Positions 26,790-36,022 of a DNA stretch of 60,563 nucleotides are shown here, in pieces; position 1 is the first letter of the stretch, and every line of letters starts with the position of its first letter. The notes beneath the pieces are model-generated. The model did not search any database, was not told where the DNA came from, and was given only the letters and a program-made list of their open reading frames with translations. This DNA comes from a bacterium (lineage in GTDB: Bacteria; Actinomycetota; Acidimicrobiia; Acidimicrobiales; CATQHL01), in NCBI GenBank assembly GCA_026708055.1, contig JAPOVS010000055.1:1-60563 (forward strand), given 5' to 3'. The position numbers were made by a program, and so were the translations under genes.

Positions 26790-28552
26790 CGCCCCGCTCC
26801 GGCGCCTTCGAGCAGTCCCAGACGCCGGGCGGAGCCCACCGCCGAGGCCGCCGTGTGTCCCAGCCCGCAGATCGAGGCGTCGCTCATCACCGTGTCCAGG
26901 TCGTCGAGAAGGCCGGCGTCGCCCGGTTGCGCCGCGCCGGAGCGCAGGCGCACGATCGCCTCGTTCTGGCGGACGGTGCCCACCCGGCACGGCACGCACT
27001 GCCCGCAGGACTCGTCACGGAAGAAGGAGGTGATCCGCTCCACGACGTCCCCGATGTCCGCGGCGGCGCCGAAGACGGTGACCGCCCCCGAACCCAGCGT
27101 GAGGTCGGCCGCTCGAACGTCCTCGAAGGTCAAGGGCACGTCGCTCGCCCCGGGGGGCACGAAGACTCCGGCGGCCCCGCCCAGCAGCACGGCCCCGGGC
27201 GAGGCCGGGGCGCCGGCGAGTGCCAGAAGCTCGCCGAGAAGCGTGCCGAACGGCACCTCGTAGACACCCGGACCGCCCACGTCGCCGGCCACCGAGAACA
27301 GTTTCGTGCCGGGACTCTCGGCGGTGCCCACGGCGCGGAACCCCGCCGCGCCGGAGCTGAGGATCACCGGCACATTGTGGAGCGTCTCGACGTTGTTGAC
27401 GACGGTGGGCCGGCCGAACAGACCGACCTCGGTGGGGAACGGCGGCTTCGACCGGGGCTCGCCCCGGTACCCCTCCAGCGAGTTGAAGAGCGCCGTCTCC
27501 TCACCGCAGATGTAGGCGCCGGCGCCGCGGCGGACCTCGAGGTCGAAGCTCAGGCCGCTGCCGGCCACGTCGCGCCCCAGCAGGCCGCGCCGGCGCGCCT
27601 GGTCGATCGCGCCGACGATCCGCTCCTCGGCGGTCGGATACTCGCCCCTGATGTAGACGTAGCCCCGTCCGGCGCCGACGGTCACCCCGGCGATCGTCAT
27701 GGATTCGACCAGGGCGAAGGGATCTCCCTCCATCAGCACGCGATCCTTGAAGGTGCCCGGCTCGGACTCGTCCGCGTTGCACACCACGTAGCGCTCCCGC
27801 TGCGCCGAGGCCGCCACGGCCCGCCACTTCACGCCGGTCGGGAAAGCGGCTCCTCCCCTGCCGCGCAGCCCCGAGTCGGCGATCTCACGCAGCACCGCCT
27901 CCGGGCCCATGGTCAGCGCGGTCCGCAGCGCCCGGTACCCGCCGTGCGCCCGGTACTCCTCCAGGCTGGTCGGATCCACGACGCCGACGCGGCCCGTCAG
28001 CCAGGCCTCTCCGGCGGCGACCACCCGAGGCGGCGCCTCCGGCGCACCCTCGCCGGCGAGCGCCTCGGCCACTGATCCCGTGGCCGTCCAGCGGGCCGCG
28101 TCGTCCCCGGCGCGCTGCACGAACAGGGCAGGGGCCCGGTCACACCGGCCGAGGCACGGGCTGGGGTGCACGCCGACCGGCTCGTCACCGTCGTGACCGG
28201 TGTACGCCGCGGGATCGCGGTACGCGGGGTGGACGCGGCAGGCGACGTCGTCACAGACGTGGACGACCGTGCGGGGACCCGTCTCGGTGCGCAGCAGGGC
28301 GTAGAACGTGGCGACTCCGAAAGCCTCGGCGCGGGGCACCTCGATCCGCGCGCAGAGTTCGGCCAGCGCTTCCGGGCTGATCCAGCCGACGCCGTCCTGC
28401 AGGGCGTGCAACGACGGCAATAGCAGGTGCCGGCGATCGGGGCCGCGCCGGATCACCCGGCTGTCGACAGGGTCGTGGCGACGCCCGACGGCCTCGTCGA
28501 GCACACGCGTCTCTGCCGCGGTCGGCGCGGCGGCCGACCGTCTCGACTCCAT
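26786..28552 (-). CDS. NuoE-NuoF fusion, NAD-reducing (diaphorase) subunit of formate dehydrogenase
   Basis: This 588-aa protein joins a thioredoxin-like [2Fe-2S] NuoE domain (about 1-165; FGVATFYALL, VCDDVACR, PSPCLGRCDRAPAL) to a NuoF domain. The NuoF part has SGLRGRGGAAFPTGVKW, CNADESEPGTFKDR for FMN, GAGAYICGEETALFNSLEG for NADH, and the [4Fe-4S] ligands ESCGQCVPCRVGT with a distal Cys in SICGLGH. The same plan occurs in FdsB/FdhB of NAD-dependent formate dehydrogenases and in HoxF. No nuoA-N or hydrogenase genes are present, and the Fe-S gene downstream is FdhA-like, so formate dehydrogenase is the best reading. Confidence 0.9.
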   Translation of the reverse strand: MESRRSAAAPTAAETRVLDEAVGRRHDPVDSRVIRRGPDRRHLLLPSLHALQDGVGWISPEALAELCARIEVPRAEAFGVATFYALLRTETGPRTVVHVCDDVACRVHPAYRDPAAYTGHDGDEPVGVHPSPCLGRCDRAPALFVQRAGDDAARWTATGSVAEALAGEGAPEAPPRVVAAGEAWLTGRVGVVDPTSLEEYRAHGGYRALRTALTMGPEAVLREIADSGLRGRGGAAFPTGVKWRAVAASAQRERYVVCNADESEPGTFKDRVLMEGDPFALVESMTIAGVTVGAGRGYVYIRGEYPTAEERIVGAIDQARRRGLLGRDVAGSGLSFDLEVRRGAGAYICGEETALFNSLEGYRGEPRSKPPFPTEVGLFGRPTVVNNVETLHNVPVILSSGAAGFRAVGTAESPGTKLFSVAGDVGGPGVYEVPFGTLLGELLALAGAPASPGAVLLGGAAGVFVPPGASDVPLTFEDVRAADLTLGSGAVTVFGAAADIGDVVERITSFFRDESCGQCVPCRVGTVRQNEAIVRLRSGAAQPGDAGLLDDLDTVMSDASICGLGHTAASAVGSARRLGLLEGAGAGR

Positions 28553-28618
28553 CGTCTCAGCCTACGAGCGCGTGCCGGAGCCGCAGGGTCACCCGAGGGC
28601 GCCCGGCGGGAACGCTCC

Positions 28619-31009
28619 TCAGCCGGCCGAATGCCCTCGCAGCAACTCGCGTAGGCGCGGCGGGCTCAGGTTGGCCTGCGTGATCGGCACGCCCAGCGGC
28701 CTCAGCGCATCATGCACCGCCGCGGCGAGCGCCACCGGCGTCACGATGAGCGCCCCCTCGCCGGCACCGCGATAGCCGCCGATCAGATCCGAGGGGGTCT
28801 CGCGGTGGACGATCTTCGGCTCTACGACGTCCGCGAACGTCGGGATCGCGTAGTCCAGCAGCGTCGTCGTGAGCGGCTGCCCGTTCTCGTCGTAGTGGAG
28901 TTCCTCGAGGAACGTCTGCCCGACCGCCTGCATGACCGCGCCGTGGATCTGCCCGTCGAGTATCACCTGGTTCATCACGGTCCCGCAGTCGTGCACGATC
29001 GTGAGGTCACCCACGCTCACCACCCCGGTGGCGGGATCGACCTCCACGACCGCGGCCGCAGCGGCCGTGGCATAGGTGGCGGCCACGTTCATCTTGCCGC
29101 GCTCGTCGGGGAAGGGGCTCGTGTTGAACGAGTCGTAACCCACGATGACCGACAGGCCCGGGTCCATGCCCGGTGGCAGCAGGAAGGTGTGGAGGTACGC
29201 AGCCGAAGCGATCTGGGCGAACGGGATGGCCGCCTCGCCCAGGCGGAAGAAGCCCTCGGAAACCTCGATCCGATCGGCGGGCGCGTCCAGCAGTCCGGCG
29301 GCGATGGCGACCATCTTGTCGCGAACCTGCCGCGCGGCCTTGATCACCGCTCCGCCACCCATGACCACCGAACGGCTTCCCCAGGTCCCGCTGCCGTAGG
29401 GCAGCACCCCGGTGTCGCCGTCGCTGACGGTGACGTCGTCGGGGCTGATGCCCAGTTCGTCCGCCGCCGCCTTGGCGAATATGGTCTCGTGGCCCTGGCC
29501 CTGCGACTTGGTGCCGACCACGACGTTCACCTTGCCGTCGGGCTGCACGGCCAGCATCGCCATCTCGTAGACGCCGAACTGACCGGCCAGACCGTGGATG
29601 TTGGGTGCGGTGGCCTCCACCATCTGCCCGATCCCCACGCCGACCAGACGGTCCTCCGCCCGCGCCGCGTCGCGCTCCCGGCAGGCACCGTCGTAGTCCG
29701 CCGCCTCCAGCAGGTCCGAGAGTTGATCATGGAAGCTGCCGCAGTCCAGCACGGCACCCGTGGCCGTCACGTAGGGCCGTTGCTCGTCGGGGATCATGTT
29801 GACCCGGCGCATCTCCACGGGATCGATGCCGAGCTTCTCCCCCACCAGGTCCATGACCCGCTCGATCAGGAACACGGCCTGTCCCTGGCCGTAGCCGCGG
29901 TAGGCGCCCATCGGCGCCTTGTTGGTCGCCACGCAGCGCAGTTCGAAGGCGTAGTCCTGCAGGTCGTAGCAGTTCGGCACGATCGCCGTGGTGACGATCG
30001 CCGGACCGGCGCCCAGGATGTAGAGCTCCGGCGATCCGACGTCCGCGATGATCTCGGCGCGCAGCCCCAGGATCCGCCCGTCGTTGCGGTACGCCGCCTC
30101 CACGTTGTGGACCTGCTGGCGCGAGTGCACGCTGGCGGTGAGGCTCTCGGTGCGGTCCTGCTTCCAGACGACCGGGTGGCGGACCCGCATCGCCAGCACC
30201 GCCACCAGCGCCTCCTCGCGAACCATGTGGACCTTGTTGCCGAAGCCGCCCCCCATGTCGGGCGCCACGACCCGGATCTTGGCCTCGCTCAGTCCGGTGA
30301 TCTCGGCGAGCACGGTGCGCAGGAAGTGCGGGATCTGGGTCGAGGCGTGCAGCACCAGACGCCCCGTGGCGGGGTCGAACTCGCCGAGCGCACCGTGGCC
30401 GTCCAGCGGCAGGCCGATGATGCGGTGGTGCGTGAACTTCTCCTGCAGGACGCCGTCGGCGTCAGCGAACGCCGTCTCGGTGTCGCCGTGGGGGCCCGGG
30501 ATGTACAGGAAGACGTTGTCGCCCCAATCCTCGTACAGCTGCGGTGCGTCGGCCTCCAGCCCCGCCTCCACGTCGCTGACCGCGGGCAACTCCTCGTAGT
30601 CGACCTCGATGAGCTCGAGGGCGTCCTCAGCGATGTAGCGGCTGTCGGCGACCACCGCGGCGACCGGCTCGCCCACGAAACGCACCTTGTCGACCGCGAG
30701 CACCGACCAATTGAGTTGGCGCAGCGTCGGGATCGCCTCCAGGTGGTGGTTGAACGTGCCGGTGTCGGCGGCCAGCTCGGGCCCGGTGAACGCCCCGATC
30801 ACTCCGGGCAGCGTGAGGGCGCCCGAGACGTCGATGCCGCGGATCCACCCATGGGCCAGCGGGCTGCGCAGGATGGCGATGTGCTTCAGGTCGGGGCGCT
30901 GCACGTCACCCAGATACTCACCCTGGCCACAGAGCAGCCGGGTGTCCTCGCGCCGGAAGGTTCCCGTGGTGGTCTCCGGCGGCGCCACCGGGGGCGCGAC
31001 GGCGGTCAT
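28619..31009 (-). CDS. Large (Mo-binding) subunit of a xanthine dehydrogenase/CoxL-family hydroxylase
   Basis: This 796-aa molybdenum hydroxylase catalytic subunit has a first Mo-cofactor segment DMGGGFGNKVH at residues 251-261. The active-site loop GAYRGYGQGQ lies at about 368-377, and the C-terminal GAGEGALIVTPVALAAA carries the catalytic Glu. True CO dehydrogenase (form I) has AYRCSFR; this loop has Gly instead of Cys, so CO oxidation is not expected. Relatives hydroxylate purines, nicotinate, isoquinoline and similar heterocycles. ATG 31007-31009 overlaps the small-subunit stop (ATGA). It follows the FAD and Fe-S subunits in one operon with the Rieske gene. Confidence 0.92.
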   Translation of the reverse strand: MTAVAPPVAPPETTTGTFRREDTRLLCGQGEYLGDVQRPDLKHIAILRSPLAHGWIRGIDVSGALTLPGVIGAFTGPELAADTGTFNHHLEAIPTLRQLNWSVLAVDKVRFVGEPVAAVVADSRYIAEDALELIEVDYEELPAVSDVEAGLEADAPQLYEDWGDNVFLYIPGPHGDTETAFADADGVLQEKFTHHRIIGLPLDGHGALGEFDPATGRLVLHASTQIPHFLRTVLAEITGLSEAKIRVVAPDMGGGFGNKVHMVREEALVAVLAMRVRHPVVWKQDRTESLTASVHSRQQVHNVEAAYRNDGRILGLRAEIIADVGSPELYILGAGPAIVTTAIVPNCYDLQDYAFELRCVATNKAPMGAYRGYGQGQAVFLIERVMDLVGEKLGIDPVEMRRVNMIPDEQRPYVTATGAVLDCGSFHDQLSDLLEAADYDGACRERDAARAEDRLVGVGIGQMVEATAPNIHGLAGQFGVYEMAMLAVQPDGKVNVVVGTKSQGQGHETIFAKAAADELGISPDDVTVSDGDTGVLPYGSGTWGSRSVVMGGGAVIKAARQVRDKMVAIAAGLLDAPADRIEVSEGFFRLGEAAIPFAQIASAAYLHTFLLPPGMDPGLSVIVGYDSFNTSPFPDERGKMNVAATYATAAAAAVVEVDPATGVVSVGDLTIVHDCGTVMNQVILDGQIHGAVMQAVGQTFLEELHYDENGQPLTTTLLDYAIPTFADVVEPKIVHRETPSDLIGGYRGAGEGALIVTPVALAAAVHDALRPLGVPITQANLSPPRLRELLRGHSAG

Positions 31010-31479
31010 GACTGCGCCTCGGCGGTACCGGCGAGCGCCTCCAGCGCGCTGACGATGTTGATGTAGCCGGTGCAGCGGCAGAGATTGCCCGCCATCCATT
31101 CCACGATCTCGTCCCGGCTGGGGTGCGGGTCGGTCTCGAACATCTCCAGCGCCGTGAGGACCATGCCCGGCGTGCAGTAGCCGCACTGCAGGCCGTGGTG
31201 GGTCGACAGCGCCTGCTGGATCGGGTGCAGCGCTCCCGGCGATCCGACGCCCTCGATGGTCCGTACCTCAGCACCGGTGGCCTGGACGGTGAACATCAAG
31301 CAGGAGCGCACGCTGGCGCCGTCGACGAGGATCGTGCAGGCACCGCAGGCACCCTGCTCGCATGCTGCGTGAGCCCCCGTCATGGAGAGGCGGTCCCGAA
31401 GCGTGTCGAGCAGCAACTCGCGCGGCTCGACGTCGACCTCCGCGGCCTCACCGTTGAGCGAGAACCTGACATCCGTCAT
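31006..31479 (-). CDS. Small (2x[2Fe-2S]) subunit of the molybdenum hydroxylase
   Basis: The 157-aa CoxS/NdhS-type protein has a plant ferredoxin-like cluster CEQGACGACTILVDG...C in the first half and the second cluster LQCGYCTPGMVLTA with GNLCRCTGYINIVSA in the helical second half. It shuttles electrons from the molybdenum site to FAD. Length and all eight cluster cysteines are normal. It sits between the FAD subunit (47-base gap) and the large subunit (4-base overlap). Confidence 0.95.
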   Translation of the reverse strand: MTDVRFSLNGEAAEVDVEPRELLLDTLRDRLSMTGAHAACEQGACGACTILVDGASVRSCLMFTVQATGAEVRTIEGVGSPGALHPIQQALSTHHGLQCGYCTPGMVLTALEMFETDPHPSRDEIVEWMAGNLCRCTGYINIVSALEALAGTAEAQS

Positions 31480-31526
31480 GACGTTCGACTCCTCATGGGT
31501 TCCTCCTTGTCGTGATCGGCTCGCGC

Positions 31527-32408
31527 TCAGCCGCGGCCGGGCGATCCCGCCCGTCCCCAGGCTCTTCGCACGGCATCGGTGGCCAGCACGGCGGCGAGCT
31601 CACGGCGGTATTCCGCCGAGCCGTGCACGTCGCCGGACGGATCCGACGCCGCCGCCACCCGTCTGCCCAGTTCGTCCGCTCCGCCGCCGGTCAGGGCGGA
31701 CTCGCCCAGCAGGAACTCCCCCGCCGCGCTCAGGTCCACCGGGGCGGGGCCGAGACCGCAGCCGGCGACCCGCAGCCCGTCACACGCACCATCCTCGTCA
31801 CGGTGCAGGATCACGACCACACCCGCCGTGGCGAAGTCGCCGTGGCGGAGGACGAACTCCGAGAACGCGCCGCCGTCGCCCTCGCGGTGAGCGGGGACCT
31901 CCACTGCACTCAGCAGTTCGGCGGGCTCGAGGCTGGTCGTGAAGGGCCCCTCGAAGAGCTCGGCGGCGGGAATGGTCCGCTCACCCGCGGCGCTGCTGGC
32001 GATCACCTGCCCACCCAGCGCGACGAGCAGTGCCGGCAGCTCCGCCACGGGATCGGCGTGGGCGAGGCTGCCGCCGAGCGTCCCCCGGTTGCGGATCCCG
32101 ACGTGGCCGATGAGACCCGCCGTCTCGGCGAAGATCGGAGCCTTCTCGCGCACCAGCGGATCCGTCTCCAGGAAGCGATGGCGGCACATGGCGCCGAAGC
32201 GCAACGTGCCGTTGCCGGCCTCGAAGCCGGCCAGCGACGCCACGCCGTTCACGTCCACGAGCAGGCTCGGACGCGCCAGGCGGAGGTTCATCAGCGGTAC
32301 GAGGCTCTGCCCCCCCGCCAGTATCCGGGCGTCGTCGGCGCCGGCGAGCGCCTCAGCGGCCTCGGCGACCGACGTCACGGCGACGTAGTCGAATCTTGCG
32401 GGTTTCAC
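31527..32408 (-). CDS. FAD-binding (medium) subunit of the molybdenum hydroxylase
   Basis: The 293-aa CoxM-type protein has the FAD motif ARILAGGQSLVPLMNLRLA near the N-terminus and the second FAD motif IRNRGTLGGSLAHADPVAE. A CO dehydrogenase flavoprotein C-terminal domain follows. The start is GTG 32406-32408, overlapping the Rieske stop (GTGA) and preceded by an AGGAG-like ribosome site. It passes electrons to an acceptor; the fused quinone oxidoreductase downstream is one speculative partner. Confidence 0.93.
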   Translation of the reverse strand: MKPARFDYVAVTSVAEAAEALAGADDARILAGGQSLVPLMNLRLARPSLLVDVNGVASLAGFEAGNGTLRFGAMCRHRFLETDPLVREKAPIFAETAGLIGHVGIRNRGTLGGSLAHADPVAELPALLVALGGQVIASSAAGERTIPAAELFEGPFTTSLEPAELLSAVEVPAHREGDGGAFSEFVLRHGDFATAGVVVILHRDEDGACDGLRVAGCGLGPAPVDLSAAGEFLLGESALTGGGADELGRRVAAASDPSGDVHGSAEYRRELAAVLATDAVRRAWGRAGSPGRG

Positions 32409-33625
32409 CTTGTCGCTCCTATCCCCCCTGCCGCAGGCTCCCGCCGACCGATCCGCTGTCCGGAACTCGACGGCCAGCACCGCTCGTAGCGTCTCACCAG
32501 CCAGCGGTTGAACTGCGCCAGGGTCTCCTCCTGCCAGGAATAGCGACCGCGGGGCGCGAACACCGAGTTCAAGCCCTTCTGCACCATGCGGTCGGCGTAG
32601 ACATCCTGCACGTTGAAGTTATCAACCCCCTGCTCGGCCTGCTCGAAGAGGTACTCGAACATGGGATCGGCGAGCGCCGAGGGCTCGAAGCAATAGCCGA
32701 TGTGGATCGTGATCTCCCCCGGGCCGTCGGGGCTGATGATGAAGTAGGCGACCTCGTCGGGCACGATCGCCAGGGACAGGGTGGGCGGGATGAGCACGAA
32801 CGACCCGCGCCGCCGCTGCGCCTCGGTGAGGTTGGCGAAGGTGGGCAGGATGCACTTCTTCGTGGGGTTGAACGACCCGTCGATGTCGGTGAAGTGCTGG
32901 ACGCGGCCGATGGCCCCGTCGTCGTCGTCCCACCGCAGGTAGTCGTTGAGGTGGCTCGGGGCGAACGTCTGGAGCGGGCCGTGCAGCCGGCTGGCGTGGT
33001 AGGGGTCATTGAAGTTCTCCATCATGACCTTCCAGTTCCACGGCAGGTTCGGCAGCGTCTTGCCCTCGCGGGTCACCGTGTCCGACAGACCGAAGTTCTC
33101 CAGGATGTCGTCGATCTTCCCCAGGGTGGGCCCCAGTGGCTGAGCGTCGGCGTCGAAATTGCAGAACACGAACCCCTGCCAAAGTTCGGTGCGAAGGCGC
33201 GGCAGGCCATGGTCGGCCTTGTCGAACCCGACGGCGCGCTCCATCGCCGGCGCGCCCAGCAGTGCCCCGTCCAGACCGTAGGACCAGTGGTGGTAGGGGC
33301 AGGTGAAGCGGCGTGTGTTGCCGGACCCTTCCGCCAGCACCATGCCGCGGTGCTGGCAGACGGCGGAGACGACCCCGATCTCGCCGTCGCCGTCGCGCAG
33401 CATGATCAGCGGCTCCCCCGCGAGTGTGATGCAACGGAAGTCGCCCGGCTCGGGAACCTGGTCGGCCCGCCCGACACAGAGCCACTCTCGCTGGAACACC
33501 GCCCGCCGCTCGAACTCGTAGAACTCCGGGGACGTGTAGATGACGGGGGGGAGCAGGCATGCCTCGTCGACCGCCCCGACCGACGCGGCGAACGAGTCGC
33601 GCAGTTCCCTCGTCAGGACGGTCAT
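32405..33625 (-). CDS. Rieske non-heme iron oxygenase, alpha subunit
   Basis: The 406-aa catalytic subunit has the Rieske [2Fe-2S] ligands C90-x-H92 and C109-x2-H112 (SAVCQHRGMVL, FTCPYHHWSYG). The mononuclear iron site lies in NWKVMMENFNDPYHASRLH (H210, H215). Such enzymes dihydroxylate aromatics or oxidatively demethylate substrates such as betaines and methoxy compounds; the sequence does not identify the substrate. No reductase or ferredoxin partner gene is next to it, so electrons must come from elsewhere or from a neighbour. ATG 33623-33625 has a GGGAGG ribosome site. It heads a minus-strand run of seven genes ending with the TauE fusion. Confidence 0.92.
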   Translation of the reverse strand: MTVLTRELRDSFAASVGAVDEACLLPPVIYTSPEFYEFERRAVFQREWLCVGRADQVPEPGDFRCITLAGEPLIMLRDGDGEIGVVSAVCQHRGMVLAEGSGNTRRFTCPYHHWSYGLDGALLGAPAMERAVGFDKADHGLPRLRTELWQGFVFCNFDADAQPLGPTLGKIDDILENFGLSDTVTREGKTLPNLPWNWKVMMENFNDPYHASRLHGPLQTFAPSHLNDYLRWDDDDGAIGRVQHFTDIDGSFNPTKKCILPTFANLTEAQRRRGSFVLIPPTLSLAIVPDEVAYFIISPDGPGEITIHIGYCFEPSALADPMFEYLFEQAEQGVDNFNVQDVYADRMVQKGLNSVFAPRGRYSWQEETLAQFNRWLVRRYERCWPSSSGQRIGRREPAAGGIGATR

Positions 33626-33682
33626 GCGGCGCCTCCCTTCCGGCACTGCGACCCTGGCATCGGTGACGCGGACACAACGGGA

Positions 33683-33711
33683 ATTATGGTCGTCACCGGA
33701 GCGCCGCACAA
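33683..33711 (-). promoter_or_regulatory. Candidate promoter of the Rieske-molybdenum hydroxylase-formate dehydrogenase run
   Basis: On the minus strand TTGTGC (33706-33711) and CATAAT (33683-33688) are separated by 17 bases and lie 58 bases upstream of the Rieske ATG. The 385-base divergent gap (33626-34010) also has to hold the promoter of the plus-strand signalling operon. A TAGATT at about 33940 is one weak candidate. Nothing else in the gap is recognisable. Confidence 0.4.
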
Positions 33712-34010
33712 TCGGGGTGGCGCCACCGCCGACGCTCCGCCGTTGCTGCGACCGCGCCGGCGAGCGGGGCTATGACCCGTCGCGACCGGCGGCCGGCAGG
33801 AGCAACGGCGATCGTGAGGCCCACAGGATTGCGGCGCCGCTAGTGTCGGGAGGACGGGCCGGATTGCCGGGACCGCGGCGAACGGGACTATCGTTCTGCT
33901 GCGGGCCCGCGGGGGCGCCCCCATGGTCTCCCGGCACGGCTAGATTGTCGGAGCGCCCGGGACGGGTGCGGCGCAGCGGGGAATCACCAGATGGCAGGTA
34001 AGGAGCAGAG

Positions 34011-34352
34011 ATGATGGAAGTGACTTCCGAGCGGCGGGGTTCGACGGTGATCATCAACACCGCCGGCCGGGTCGACGGATCGAACGCCAGCGATTTCCAG
34101 GACGCCTTGGAGGCCAACATCGGCGCGGAGGACAGCGCCGTCATCCTGAACCTCGCCGAGTTGGACTACATCAGCAGCGCCGGACTGCGCATCATCCTGC
34201 TCACCGCCAAGAACCTCCGCCAGCGTAAAGTCGGCTTCTCCATCTGCTCGCTGTCCTCCTCGGTGCACGAACTCTTCATCATCAGCGGTTTCGACCAGAT
34301 CATCGCTATCCACAGCTCTCCCGAGACCGCCCTCGCCGCGCAGGAGGGCTGA
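34011..34352 (+). CDS. STAS-domain anti-sigma factor antagonist
   Basis: The 113-aa SpoIIAA/RsbV-like protein has the phosphorylation-site region LDYISSAGLRIILLTAKN near residues 50-67. In partner switching, the unphosphorylated STAS protein binds an anti-sigma kinase and frees its target; a PP2C phosphatase reactivates it. Both partner types are encoded in the next two genes. The ATG at 34011 follows AAGGAG; a second ATG at 34014 is equally placed. It is the first gene of a five-gene plus-strand operon. Confidence 0.92.
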   Translation: MMEVTSERRGSTVIINTAGRVDGSNASDFQDALEANIGAEDSAVILNLAELDYISSAGLRIILLTAKNLRQRKVGFSICSLSSSVHELFIISGFDQIIAIHSSPETALAAQEG

Positions 34353-34430
34353 CGGAGCAGCGCCCCAGCGACTCTGCGCGGACGAACCACGGAGCGACCC
34401 CGAGCGAGCGCGCCGGAGGGACCGGAAGCG

Positions 34431-35600
34431 ATGGCCAAAGCGACATACAAGATCCTCGTCGTGGACGACGAGGTCGACTTGGAACCGCTCATGCTCCAGC
34501 GGATGCGGCGCGACATCCGCTCCGGTCGCTACAGCTTCGTCTTCGCCCACAACGGCATCGAGGCCCTCGAGAAGCTGAACACCGACGACGACATCGACAT
34601 GGTGCTCTCCGACATCAACATGCCCCAGATGGACGGGCTCACGCTCCTGGAACAGATCCCCAGCGTCGACCCCAACATCAAGTCGGTCATCATCTCGGCC
34701 TACGGGGACATGAAGAACATCCGCACGGCCATGAACCGCGGCGCCTTCGACTTCGTCACCAAACCCCTGGACTTCGCCGACCTGCGCATCACCATTGAGC
34801 GGACCCTCGCCCACCTCACCGAATGGCGCGCCGCCCTGGCCTCCCGCGACCAGCTCGTGTCGCTGCAGAAGGAACTCGACGTCGCCAACAGGATGCAGAA
34901 GTCGATCCTCCCGACGCGATTCCCGCGCGAGGGTGACTACGAAGTCTTCGCCCACATGGAGCCGGCGCGCAATGTCGGAGGCGATTTCTACGACGTCATC
35001 AACCTCGAGGGGGGCCGCATCGGGCTCTGCATCGCCGACGTCTCCGACAAGGGGGTGCCCGCGGCCCTGTTCATGATGTCCAGCCGCACCCTGCTGAAGG
35101 GCGCCTCCATCGGCTGTGACAACCCCGGCGACGTACTGCAGGAGGTCAACGAACTGCTGCGCGAGACGAACGACACCGAGATGTTCGTCACGCTGCTCTA
35201 CGGGATCTACAACCCCGCCACCGGGGACTTCACCTACGCCAACGGCGGGCACAACGAGCCGCTCCTGATCCGACCCGATGGAAGCTCGTCGTTGCTCCCG
35301 CGCACCGGCGGGATCATCCTCGGGGTGATGGCCGGCGTGGAGTTCGCCCACAACACCGTCAACGTCGGGCCGGGCGACACCCTGTTCCTGTACACCGACG
35401 GTGTCAGCGAGGCCATGAACGTCGAGGCGGAGGAGTTCGGGATGGAGCGGCTGGCGGCGATTTTCGCCGAGACCCCGCCGAACGACGCGGAGGAGACGAC
35501 GATGACCGTCTTCAAGGCGGTCCACGGCTTCGCCGGCGAGACTCCGCAGTCCGACGACATCACCTGCCTGACGCTGCACCGAAGCGAGCCGGGGAGTTGA
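34431..35600 (+). CDS. Response regulator fused to a SpoIIE/RsbU-type PP2C phosphatase
   Basis: In this 389-aa protein, a receiver domain (residues about 5-125) has the acidic pocket LVVDDEVD, phospho-acceptor D61 in VLSDINMPQMDG and conserved Lys in FVTKPLDF. A coiled linker (about 130-165) leads to a PP2C-like phosphatase with the metal Asp sites RNVGGDFYDVI and CIADVSDKGVPAALFM, plus TDGVSEAMN and DDITCLTL. It should dephosphorylate the STAS protein when its receiver is phosphorylated by the histidine kinase at the end of the operon. The stop overlaps the next start. Confidence 0.93.
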   Translation: MAKATYKILVVDDEVDLEPLMLQRMRRDIRSGRYSFVFAHNGIEALEKLNTDDDIDMVLSDINMPQMDGLTLLEQIPSVDPNIKSVIISAYGDMKNIRTAMNRGAFDFVTKPLDFADLRITIERTLAHLTEWRAALASRDQLVSLQKELDVANRMQKSILPTRFPREGDYEVFAHMEPARNVGGDFYDVINLEGGRIGLCIADVSDKGVPAALFMMSSRTLLKGASIGCDNPGDVLQEVNELLRETNDTEMFVTLLYGIYNPATGDFTYANGGHNEPLLIRPDGSSSLLPRTGGIILGVMAGVEFAHNTVNVGPGDTLFLYTDGVSEAMNVEAEEFGMERLAAIFAETPPNDAEETTMTVFKAVHGFAGETPQSDDITCLTLHRSEPGS

Positions 35601-36022
35601 GCGCGCAATTCCGGCTGGAGGTCGGCGCCGCGCAGCACGAGTCCGTCGATGACGCCCTCCGGCACATCGAGGCGTCACTGGATGAGTTCGGCCGCCTCGA
35701 GCGCTGCGGTGACGATCTGGCCTTCAAGCTGCATCTCATCATCGAGGAACTGGCCCTGAACGCCATGACCTACGGCGGCGCCGAGAGCGTGCAGATCACC
35801 ATCACCACCGAGGCCGAGGCGGTCACCGTGGAGATCTCCGACGACGGCGTCGCCTTCGACCCGCTGAACGACGCCCCCCAACCCGACGTGAACGCGGCCC
35901 TCGAGGACCGTGCCGTCGGCGGGCTGGGGATCCATCTGGTTCGCACGCTGACCGACGACCTGAGCTACCGCCGGGACGGGGAGCGGAACCACCTGACCCT
36001 GGTCACGCGGCAGACGGAATGA
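35597..36022 (+). CDS. RsbW/SpoIIAB-like serine kinase ATPase (anti-sigma or switch kinase)
   Basis: This 141-aa GHKL ATPase (HATPase_c_2 type) has the N box EELALNAMTYGG, the G1 box ISDDGVAFDP and the G2 box AVGGLGIHLV. It would phosphorylate the STAS protein and hold a sigma factor or another effector. The start is TTG overlapping the previous stop (TTGA at 35597-35600). No sigma factor is encoded in this operon, so its target is elsewhere or is not a sigma factor. Confidence 0.9.
   Translation: MSAQFRLEVGAAQHESVDDALRHIEASLDEFGRLERCGDDLAFKLHLIIEELALNAMTYGGAESVQITITTEAEAVTVEISDDGVAFDPLNDAPQPDVNAALEDRAVGGLGIHLVRTLTDDLSYRRDGERNHLTLVTRQTE

Noticed and set aside
28619-31479. Carbon monoxide dehydrogenase
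   Set aside because: The active-site loop is AYRGYGQ, not the AYRCSFR of form I CO dehydrogenase, so only the broader molybdenum hydroxylase family can be claimed.
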